Below, piece by piece: positions 41,820 to 52,400 of a DNA stretch of 64,000 bases. Within the stretch, counting starts at the first letter, position 1, and the number at the start of each line of letters is the position of its first letter. Below the pieces are notes generated by a model, which was not told the DNA's origin, made no database searches, and was given only the letters and a program-made list of their open reading frames with translations. The position numbers and the translations under genes are program-made. Location: contig JALIRH010000027.1 in the NCBI GenBank assembly GCA_023055505.1, positions 4,879,791 to 4,943,790 of the forward strand, given 5' to 3'. Source of the stretch: Callipepla californica brunnescens. Its lineage: Eukaryota; Chordata; Aves; Galliformes; Odontophoridae.

Positions 41820-43069
41820 GGCTGCAGATTGACGCCGGATGGCTGCCTGTGCCCTGCTGCTGCATGGCACACGGTCCCCAGGCCCGGGGCAGCTGTCTGC
41901 GTGCCACAACCCTGCCCCATCCCTGCAGGCAGGCAGAGCAGCGCAGCGCAGCTCTCACTCACCGGTTGTGCCAAGCTCCCCAATTAAGGAGCCTTCCTCC
42001 CGCCGTGGATTAGCTGGGATCAGTGGAGCCCGCGAGCGGGCCGAGCTGCTCGGTGGGAAGGAGGTCAGGAGGGCCGGGTGCTTTTGGCAGCCGCTGCTGT
42101 GCAGAGATTGTGGCTCAAGCTGGTGTCTGCCCAGCGGGGATTAGCTGCAGCCCCAGACACAGCGGCCAAGGGGCTGGAGGGGGCGATCCCAGTTCCCATC
42201 CCACGTCGAGCACCCACCACTACAGCTGGGTTATTTCAACCCCATCCACTCACCAAAACCACCCCACGGTGGGGAAGGCTCTATCGGGATGGGCTGTGGG
42301 TGCCCCCCCGGGTGTGTTCTGCCTTGCAGTGACCACGGGAACAGCTCTGCGTGGCCTCCACTCCCCATGGCACCCACTATCACCTCCCCACCCTGCTACC
42401 CCATGCCTGGAGCCCAAAGCTCCATCCCAGCAGAGCACACAGGGGACATGTGAGCATCCCCAGGCTGCGCCGAACCAGAGCACTGGGACATGGGGGTGCT
42501 CATATGGGGGTGGGGAGCAGTGGCCGTGGCCCCACTGCGAGCGCAAAGGAACGAGCTGGCTCCAGGAGGATGGAGAGCTGTTTATTCCCTGCGAAGTCTG
42601 CAGTTTTTCCAGCCCTGGATCTATTTGCGGCAACGTGACATGTGCGGTGTGGTGTTCTCTGCGAGCTTGAAGTCTTGTAAAAAATTAATTGTTTTCTGCA
42701 AAATTTGGCTTTACCTTTTCAAACCGACAGCGAGCCCCGTACCGGAGGCTGTGTGTGCTGCTCCCCAGGCCAGCACGGACCCAAAGGGCCATCCCTGCAC
42801 CCAGCTGCCTCCTGGGGGGCTGCTGACTGGGTGCCCCATGTGTAGGGGCTGCAATGCTGAGGCCGTGCTGGTACCCCCAGCCCGAAGGGTCCCCCACTGA
42901 GCAGTGCTGTGCGGGGCGATGCTCCCCTGCCATGGCTTGGGGTCTCGGGTGCTGGAGGCGGTGCTGGGGCAGGGGTGAGGCGGAGATGGGGGGGGGTTCC
43001 AAAGGCAGGGTGCCCCATCCCGCTTCCCGCAGGCACTACAGCACCAGCACGGCTCCGCGGGGCCTTTAC
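41820..43069. other. Intergenic region before AATK
   Basis: No gene recognised. The part at about 42560-42730 is less GC-rich and ends with TTGTAAAAAATTAATTGTTTTC, a possible regulatory island. The rest has scattered G/C runs and open frames without domains. Confidence 0.5.
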
Positions 43070-43411
43070 CGACCGTGGGGTGCGGGCTGCCCCGCGGGGA
43101 TCCCCTCCCGGGGGACGGGGCGGGGGTTTCTCCCGTCGGGGCCGCGCGGGGGCGGCGGAGGCGCGATCCCACCGCCGCGGAGCGGGGGCCGCCGACCTGC
43201 CGCCCCCTCCCCTCTCTCCTTCTCCCCTCCCCTCCCCTCCCCATCCCGCTCGGCGGCGGCGCGGCCCCTCCCCGGGGCACGGGGCGCGGGGCCGCGGCGG
43301 CCGCCATGGAGGAGGAGCCGCCGCCGCCGCCGTGCCCAGCGCGGGGCCAGCGGCAGCCGGCGGCCGTGAGGCTCCCGCCGCACCATGGGCCGCCTCGCCG
43401 CCGCCGCTGCC
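43070..43411 (+). promoter_or_regulatory. AATK: AATK CpG island, promoter and 5' leader
   Basis: Extremely CpG-rich block that continues into exon 1 and the start of intron 1 (to about 43900). It contains several CCCCTCCCC and CCCCGCC boxes and no TATA box. Two start codons with strong context (43306 and 43385) precede the start homologous to human AATK at 43412. The transcription start cannot be placed from sequence. Confidence 0.7.
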
Positions 43412-46400
43412 ATGTCGGCCGCCTTCCTCAGCCCCAGCCTCGCCTTCAGCTCCCACTTCGATCCCGGTGAGTGCCGCAGCCCCTCGGGCCCGGAGGCACC
43501 GGCAGCCCCGCATCCCTCCGCAGCCCCTCCGCATCCCTCTGCGGGCGGCCCCGCTTTTCCCTTCCCCATGCCCCGACCCCTCGCAGCGGTGCCCGCATCC
43601 CTCCTCCGCTCCCCCCCCCCCCCTCACCCCATTCCTTTCCCTTCGCCCCCGGTTCCCCGTCCCCGCAGTCCCGCTCCGTCTCTCCGCGGGTTCGGGGCCG
43701 CTCCGGTGCGGGGAACGGAGCGCTGCTCCCGCACCTCCGAATGTCACCGTGCGCTGCGGGAACCGCTCCGCATCGGGCGCCGTTTTGGCCCCCGCTGAGG
43801 AATCGCGGGACCGCGGGGACATCCGTTCGTCCGATCGGAAAATAATGCCCGCAGCGGCGGTGAGAACGGGACCGGAGCAGTGCGGGGCTGCGTGTGCGGG
43901 GCTGCCGTTATGTAAGCGCGGTTTCGGTTGCGCCGCATCCGCAGGAAGCGGAGCGCCGTTGGCTTTTGTGTGGCTTTTTGGGGCCGTTTGCTGCGCCTTC
44001 CCGATGGGTGTTGGGGTTTATTTTTTGGGGGGGGGGGTACGGGCAGCTCGGCGTGGGCTGCGTGTGCCGCGGGGATGGCACGCGAGTGGCACTCGCGTCC
44101 TCCGGAGCTGCTGGTGGGGTCGGTGCGGGGACCCACGGCGGAGCATCCTTGCGGGATGGCAGCAGCGCGTTGGCACCGTCCCTTTGTCACCGGGGGAAGC
44201 CGAGCCGGCGCTGCCCTGACGGGACGCGGTGTCTGCGTGGCTCTGGATGTCACTGTCACGTCGCGAGTCCCCTCTCCTCCGCGGCGGTGACACCGCTCCG
44301 TTTGCCGGAGCCGGCCCTGGGGTAAATGCGGTCCGGGATTTACCCGCCCGGAGCTCCGTTGGTTCGCAGCCTGCTCGCTATCGATCTGCGTTACGAAGGA
44401 AACCTCTTTATTTGCATCTTAAATGCGGCAGCGCTGGGAATGGAGACGTGTTTACCACTCTCAGCCTTCGCTATGATTTTCGCCCGGCGCCCAATTTGCC
44501 ATGCTAATCCCGTCAACCTGGGGATTTGCGGGGCACGGTTGCTTTCAGCATCCTTCTGCAGGAAGGTTTTCCATCGCTGCCGATCGCCATGCTGCCACTG
44601 ACACCCACGGTTACTGTCAGGGGAAGAAATTAGAGGGGGGGAGGAAATGTATGCTCTGTTTCACGGGCTTGTTGATCCCGTATGGTTGGCAGCACCTTCT
44701 GTCTGCGCAGCACCTCCCGCGCCAGCCCCATTCCCCTGCTGTTTGTGGGGGGCACGGGGCAGGAGGAACCGTGGGGACAGCTGGATGTGGAGGGGCTGTC
44801 CCCTGCTCTGTGCTCAGCTCGTGTTTTTGGTGAGGTCGTTGGCCCCTCTGTGAGATGTGCTCGTGCCATTCTGCACTGGGTGGAGAACGGCTGCCGTCGC
44901 ATCCCAGTGCTGGCAGCTCGGGGTGGGGGGGGTGGGGGGCCTGGTCCTCTCCGGGTTTTCAGGCCTGGGGGTGCTCACGCCTGGAGCCAGGCTGAGCTGT
45001 GAGGAAGGGCATCTCTGCAGCCCCACTGCCTCCGAGGCCTCGCTGCGTCCCACTGCACGGTTGGTGGTGGTGTTGGGGCCAGTGGTGCTCACAGCCCCGA
45101 TGATGTGGGGCCGGGGTCAGTGCTGCCCTAGCTCCCAGCCTGGGTTTCCCCATCTCGGCCTGCGGAGCACGTTTTGAAATGGTGAGAAATGTCCTCTCTT
45201 CCTCTACCCGTGTTTCTCCTTCCCCTTTTCTTTCTGAGCAGCACAGTGATGGATTTTGAACGATGGAGATGCTGCAGGCAGCAGGGCTCTGCTCGGCGTG
45301 TCGGGGGCAGCAGGGTGCTGCTGTGGGGCTGCAGCTTTGGGCAGCAGTAGGGCTGAGCTCGGGGTGCTCCATCCCCCCCCCCAGTGCTGTCCATACCATC
45401 ACTGTCCCTTGGCCATGCCCTGCTGCCACCTGTGTGGTGTTCCCATGAGCTGGTGGGTACCCAGTGGCCGCACTGTGGGGCAGTGATGGGACCTCTCCTC
45501 AGCGCTGTGATTTTGGGTCCAGCTGGCACGTGCTGCATCCCTTACCCCAATCCCTGTGCCACAAGTGCCCTGCATTGCTGGGCAGCACTGGCAGGGGGGT
45601 TAGCGTGGGGAACAGCAGCAGAAAGGCACCGAGAACCACAGAACTCACGAGGAGTGAGGGCAGCAGGGTGGGCGCAAAGGTCAGATTTGGGGCAGGGAGC
45701 CGGGACATGAGATGGAGGCGGCTGCAGTGGGGGAAGCGTAACACCCGGCGGCGCGTGGGAAGCTGCATCGAGCACACCTCACCGCACAGATCCTGCCGGG
45801 AGCTGCCAGTGCGTGGAAGGTGTCAGCACGAGGCCTGTCCGTCTGTCCGGGCATGGAGGTGGGGGGGGTGTCCCTGGGGGGGTGGGGGATGCTGGAGCAG
45901 GGGGGCTCACAGCTGGGCTGCTGCTGGTGATGGCGTCGGTGCAGCTCCGCAGTGCAGCAGGGCAGCTGGGCCCCGCTGCAGGAGGACGGCATCGGCACCA
46001 GCATCGCTCCCCCAGGGGGTGCCCGCCTGCTCCCCCCCCACTTCTCCCCTCCTTCCTTCTCCCCGCTCCCCCGCCCCACGCATACGGGCGATTACGTTTT
46101 GGATGGCGATACGGATCCCCGTCAAAGCCAATTAGGAGAAATTAATATGCCGGGGGTTGAAAGGGCTCAGATCTCTCGGGAGAGGCGGGGTGGTGACTCA
46201 CGGGCTCCATGCCCGGCTCTCCCTGCCCGTGGGACATGGGACGCAGGGCAGCGCTGCTGTCTGCACGGTGCTGCCTGGAGAGCGGTGCCATGGGCATGGG
46301 ACTGTGCCCAAACAGGGGCTGCGTTTAGTGGGGTCTGCCCGGTGCTGGGGTCCTCCCTGCCCCATGGGCTGTTGGAGCACAGGCCGTCACCTCCCAGTGT

Positions 46401-49400
46401 TTTCCAGTTGGGAATCCCCACTGAGTCAGGCTGTTCCTGCGTCAGGTCGCGGTGCAGTGGGCACTGGGTGTTGCTCATCCCATGGTGTTACCCCATGCAG
46501 CTCCAGTAGCGTGCTGCAAGCCTGGGGACTGTGGCCACGTGGTGGAGGTCCTAGCTCTGTCGTGTCCCATCTCTGCCCTTTGGGGAGAGTGTGGGGGCTG
46601 AGCACCGGGGTGGGGACAGGAGCTGGACCCTGGATCGGGCTGGGGTCCCCTGTGGGTGAGAAACCCTTCTGGGAGCCGGGGGGTGGTCCTGGGATCCTGC
46701 CCATGGCCAGAGGATGTTGGTCCCACCTCCCGGGCCTGGGATTGCTATAAATGATTGCCTTAAAGGCTTGAGCAGCCCCTGTGCAGCCCATGCCAGGCCC
46801 CCTCCCCCACTGCGAGTCGGGACTGCGAGGGCTTTGCCCCAAAGGGCAGCCCCATGGAGGGGGGTGGAATGCAGGCACAGGGTGCTGGGGCTGGCTGAGG
46901 GGATGGGACCGTGCCGGGCAGCTCGGGGAGGGGTTGGCCACTGGAGGAAGCAGCAGCAGGTTCAGGATTTCCTGCAAGTGACTGTCCCTGGGACGAGGGG
47001 AGCGAGCGGTGGCTGGAGGCCCCGTTTCCCGTCCCTTCCCCTCTCGCAGTGCCATCGTTGCTGACGCCAATGCCACCACTGTTGTTTTAATGCTGGAGCA
47101 AAGGGAAGCTCCGGCGTGGCATGCACTGTAAGTGGGGCATCTCTCTGCAGGATGCAGCATGGCCGGGCTGCTGGGGGGCATGGGGGACTGTGTGCTGTGG
47201 GGCTGGATGCTTCTCAAGGGCAGGCTGTGCACCTCTGGTCAGTGCCAGGCGGCCCTCCTGCTCAGGGCACCCCTGATGCCACCATGCTGCAGTGCAGGGC
47301 ACGGCGGGGCACAGTGGGAAGCTGCATCACACACACCTCACTGCACAGAGGGAGCAGTGTCCCTCGGGAAGGCCGTGGTGATGCTCTCAGGGCGGCAGCT
47401 TCAGGGAGACCCTGAGCTCTCAAAGGGTGGGGGTGTCGGGCACCTGGGGGATGGATGGACAGCCCTAGTGCTGCCACCATAACCGCTTCCTAAAATCCTC
47501 CCCCACCAATTCTAAGATCTCTTCCCCTCTTTGCCCAGCCTGGCTGGGGGGGGGGGGGGGGGCTGTTCAGAGGCAGCGCAAAGGGGCTGGGATGGATGTC
47601 ACGCTGCATAGCTCTCCAAAATTGGGGCAGGCAAAGGGGTGCTCCCAAGGCCAGGCAGCGCATCCACGCAGCTTTAGGGCAGCTGCACAGAGCAGCAGGA
47701 GGGGGGTGGGCAGGACCCCCCAGTTTGCCACTGGGGCCCAGGATGGTGGGGCTGCCCGGCGCAGCGCGGGTTGGAGGTGTGTGGGGCTGCTGTCAGTGCA
47801 CGCCTCTCGCAGGAGCCCTGCCCGCTCCTGCCGCTTGTTTTCGGAGCCGAGGCTTCTTGTTTCATAACGTCGCTGAACGTTTCTGATAAAAATAGGCTGC
47901 CCCGCTCCACGCGGCTTCTCTCCCGTCGTTACGTAAATGCTGCTCCGCCGGCTGCTGGGAGCCGTGACATGGCCGTGCCCGTGGGGCTGTGCCCACGGGG
48001 CTGTGCCCACAGGGCTGTGCTCGTGGTGCTGAGTGACGTGGTCGGTGGTTGGGTTTGGTGATCTTAGTGTGGTGTTTTCCAACCTTACTGATTCTGTGGT
48101 GCTGTGCCCACGGTGCCATGTCCATAGTGTCCGTGGTGCTGTGCTCAAGGTCCTGTGCCCATAGTGCCCATGATGCTGTGCCCATCGTTTCCATGGTGCT
48201 GTGCCCATACTGCCATGTCTGTGGTGCCATGCCTATGGTTCCCATGATGCCATGTCCGTGCTACTACATCCATGGTGCTGTTCCCTGAGGTTCCCATGGT
48301 GCCATGCCTGAGGTTCCCATAGTGCCATGTCCAGGAGGGTGCAGCATCCCGCCCTTCCCACATGGGTTACCCATCCACGCTCTCCTCCCCGGGAACCACA
48401 CGAGCACCAGTTCCCCACCCCATGGCACGAAGCCCTGCCAGCTATGAGGAACCCATGCCACACTCTAGTGCTGGGATTTGGCTGCAGCCATGGCTGTGGG
48501 TCCGCTGTGATGGAGCTGCGTGTCCCTGCCAGCACAGGAGGGAGGGAAGGAGGGAAGCTTCAGCCTCCAGACCCGACTTAAACACCGACCGAGAGAATGC
48601 CATTTAAAAACCGGATTGAATCTCGCTTTGCATGCTTGAAAAATGAATAAATATGGTTGTTTTCTCAGGAAAGGAAAGGGAAAGTTGTCTGTGTCCGGCT
48701 GCTACCCGCCCGGCACACGGCCTGCAGCAGCAGGGCTGTGCTGGGGGAGCGTGCGTTTCTGTCTGCCGCTCAGTGCCGCTCTTAATTACGTCCCCCGTTT
48801 CCATTCCACCGCGTTACGAAATGACGGCTGAATTTTTTTATTATTATTATTTATTAATTTTTACTTTTCCGCCTAATTATCGTTATTAGTATTTTTAAAT
48901 CCCGAGGCGGTGAAACCTGAACTGAGAGGTGGGAATCAATCCTTTTAAGATGCTTCTGTGTCGGTGAAGTTGGCCCACCAGGACGGCGGAGGAGTGCACG
49001 CTGTGTTGGGGGTGAACCCCTCTGTGGCACCCGAGGGGCTGCGGTGCCAACTGTGCCTCGGTTTCCCCCCGGAGTTGTGTGGAGCAGCCTCGTGTTTTCG
49101 TGCTAAATGGCAGCGGATGGTTTCTTGCTGCCTGGCTGCGTATGGGTGAGCAGCGCGCTCATCCTTTGAGGTGTAAAATTGCTTTCCTGGAAGCTGCCCA
49201 TGGATCCAGGCCCTTCGTCTCGCTGGGGATTTATAACGTTACCAGGGCTGTGCTTGCGCCGGGAGAGCGGCTGAGAGTGCTGAGCTTGTGATGGGATGCA
49301 GTGCTGGGTCCTGAGTGAGGGCAGCCTGCCCCAGTCTGGCCCCAGACCTTTGTGCTGCTCAAACGCAGCCCTGCACCGTGCCTACACCCTGCACCAGGCA

Positions 49401-52400
49401 CCCTGCCCAAACCCACACCCAGCCCTACACCGTGCCCAGACCCGGCTTTGCATCGTGCCCAGACCCAGCCCTGTGCCCTCCCTGAGCCCATCCTCTCCCA
49501 GCTGTGCTTCCATTGCCATCCTCATTGGGGCCAGTGCCAGAGGATGGGGACCCCAGAGTGCTCCCTGCTCTGACTCCTCTGCACAGGGGTTTCTCCATCG
49601 TGCTGGGAGAGGATCTGTGATCCTGCACCCCCCACGCTCAGGGATGTAAGGTGGGGAAACTGAGGCACGGTTGGGCAGCATGCACCAGGACCCGCAGCAA
49701 GGGGCTCGGGGGTGGTCTCAGGTGTGTGACCAAGTGGGCAGAGCCCTGCTCCTGCCAACCCGTTCGGCCATGCGGAGCCCTGCAGGGAGCCCCGGGCTCT
49801 CCCCTTCCGCAGACGTCAGCCCTGCTCCTCGCCCGCTGCTGCCGGGCAGAGCGAGTGGCGGCCGTGGCACATCCCGGCAGCGGGTGATGGCTGGCGGAGC
49901 GGCCGCAGGCACTCAGCAAACGTGAGTCAGCAAAGGAGACGGGAAGGGCTGAGCCCATCCCTCGCCGCGGGGCTCTGGGGTTGGTTGTAGCCTTGCTCGG
50001 GTGCCTTTTAGGGAAAGGATTTTAGGGGAAGCCTCCCTGAGCCGGGTGAGGGATGCAACAGGATGCGGGGTGTGGGCAGCGCGGACCCCGCTGTGCTCAG
50101 CATCTCTGCTCTCTCTGCTTTACCGTTCTGATCTCGGGAGCCTGAGCAGGATCCTATGCCACCCTGGGGGTCTACTGAATGCCACCCCTGCCCCACAGCA
50201 GGGGGATGAAGCACGGTGTTGCCTGGCTTGCAGGCAGTGCTGGAGCATCGCTGTTCTATTGGCTCCGGGGCTGGTGCTGAGCGATGCAGCAGTTGCTGCT
50301 GTGGGTGCACTGAGCTGCCCGTGCTCAGCATGACCCCATGGAGAGGGCAGTTTGCTGTGGGGGGAACACTGCGGAGCTGCCTGGGGTGAGGGGAGGGGGG
50401 AGGTCCCGTGCTGGGTGTGATCACGGTGATATCACGGGGCTCCCAGTGCTCGTGGAGCGGTGGCACCCACCCTTGCTGGTGGGGAAACTGAGGCAGAACG
50501 CGTTGTTTTGGAAACGGGTTCATCCGAAAAGCTCCATTTCCTGCGTTGGGGCCGTGGGGCGGCTCAGCTGACGGTCTGTGCTGGAACGGCTTCTGTCGCC
50601 GCGCTCTGCTCCCGTCGGCATTCAAAAGGCTCTTTTCAGTGAGTCATTTTCTCTCTTGCTGTCCCACTATCCAAGGAAAATGGTGACATTCGCTGTACAA
50701 AGTGTGTTCACCATGGAAACCGGCTGCAAGCAGCGAGAATGCCACCCCTGGCTCCTCCCTGGTTCGGCTGCGCATCGCTGAGCCTCAGAAGATGGCTCTG
50801 CCGCCTTCCGTGCGGTGCGGGGCCCGTGGTGCTCCTTTCCCCTTAGCTGGCATCCCCAGCCCTCCTGTCCTTCAGGTGCCCTCCTCAAGGACGCGCCGGT
50901 GCGGGGGCAGAGCCGGCAGCACGATGCCGGGCACGGCGTTGCACACATGGGTTGGGAGAGGTGTGGGGTTGGTGATGGCGCAGCCCCCGTGCGCTCGGCA
51001 CCGCGCCTGTGGGAAGGGGATGCGGGGATGGTGGCCCCCAGCGTGCCCCCATCCCTCGGTGCAATGGGGAAGGCAGGGTGAGGAGGCTGTGGGTGCAGCT
51101 CTGTGCTGTGGGTGGGTGTGTGGGGTGGGTTGGGGGTCTCTGTGCCGCTGTCCGCTGTCGCGGCAGTGCTGTGGCCTTCCCGCTTGCTCGCACCACAACG
51201 CGCCGGTTGTTCGGGGACGCTCTGGGCTGAATAGTAATGTGGCAGCTGCAGGCGGTGGTGGGGGCTCACGGAGAGGGGATGAGGTGCGGGGTGGTGGGCA
51301 GCAATCCTGTCCCTGTGCCCTCTGGGATGTGGGGTTTGGGGCTGCAACGTGCCCAGCAGTGACAGTTGGGGCACAGCGGTGATGGCAACATGTGAGCAAA
51401 GCCCCCACGTGCACCCCCTGGGCAGCACCCCCCAGCGCAGCCCTATCCCGTCCCCTGACCCCACACCCCTATGTCCCCGCAGACGGCACCCCCCTTAGCG
51501 AGCTCTCCTGGTCCTCCTCGCTGGCTGTTGTGGCCGTTTCCTTCTCTGGGCTCTTCACCTTCATCTTCCTCATGTTGGCCTGCCTGTGCTGCAAGAAGGG
51601 AGACATCGGCTTCAAGGTGAGCGCTGGGCACCCGGTGTGGGCAGGGGGCTGCGGCCCCCGCTGGGATCACCCTGTGCCACATCACCGTGTGGGGTGTGCC
51701 TGTTGCTCAGTGCAGTATCGTGGGGAGAGGGCTCAGCCCCACGCATCACCCCGGGCCAGGCCACGGCATGGTTAAGGGCCGTGGCGGTCCCACCCGCACG
51801 CCCCCGGGGTGGGAGGCACCCTGACCTCACAGGCACAGAATGTGCCGAGAAACAGTTTTCTCTAATTGCTGGGATTTTTGTGGAGGCTCGCGGCGCCCGC
51901 GCCAGAGTGGGGGGGGGATCAGGCAAGGGGGGGACACGCCGGGTCGTTGTATAAGCGTCCCACACTGGAGCACCTCGAGCAGGGGAACAATGAGCCCCCT
52001 CGTGCCCCCGCAGCAGCTATATAGGGGCACGGAGCTGCAGCTGGGCACTGGCAGTGCCCGTGGGGTCGCGGCGCGCAGCACCATGAGCAGCAGCTGCACC
52101 AGAGCAGCACCATGCTCACCATCACCTACCTGCTCGCCCGGGCGGCTTTCAAGAGCTGGGGGCTGGTGGGGCATCACTGCCAGGTATGGGGCTGGGGGCA
52201 CTGCCTGGGGGTCTCGGTGATACGCTATGGGGGGAGGGGGGACTGTGCTGTGGGACGTGCAGTGAGCCCGCTGGTTCAGTTATCTCTGCTCTGTGTGTAT
52301 GTGTCCCCCACTGTGTGCTCCCCTTCGTCCCGGCCCAGGAGTTTGAGAACGCAGAGGGGGACGACTACGTGACGGAGTTCTCAGCCCAGGGCTCACCCGC

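Larger units (their letters stand above)
43467..51482 (+). other. AATK intron 1 (8 kb): repeats and candidate regulatory islands
   Basis: First intron of AATK. It contains GC-rich filler, a CR1 fragment (48040-48092) inside a degenerate minisatellite, a second degenerate minisatellite near 49372-49480, a 36-bp dispersed repeat (45755, 47314) and AT-rich islands near 44330-44640, 46075-46160, 48595-48960 and 50600-50730. No internal protein-coding gene was recognised on either strand. Confidence 0.6.
43306..51498 (+). other. Overlapping upstream ORF in AATK leader (58 codons, spliced)
   Basis: ATG at 43306 has an optimal context (GCCGCCATGG). It opens a frame different from AATK: M-EEE-PPPPP and then Arg/Pro-rich. 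It runs through the AATK start codons, crosses the exon 1/2 junction and stops at TAG 51496-51498, shortly after the junction. If the mRNA starts upstream of 43306, ribosomes would meet this ORF first. The peptide looks low-complexity, so a regulatory role is more likely than a protein. Confidence 0.5.

Noticed and set aside
42719..43822. Large Arg/Gly/Pro-rich open frames on both strands around the AATK CpG island
   Set aside because: Typical stop-poor translations of CpG-island DNA with no domain and no splice support.
50690..50720. RFX X-box-like palindrome GTGTTCACCATGGAAAC
   Set aside because: Only a partial match to the X-box consensus, and the gene here (AATK) is not a ciliary gene. 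Kept only as part of a weak regulatory candidate.
52083..52183. Earlier ATG at 52083 as the start of the alternative AATK exon
   Set aside because: It is out of frame with exon 3 after splicing at 52184, while the ATG at 52112 is in frame.
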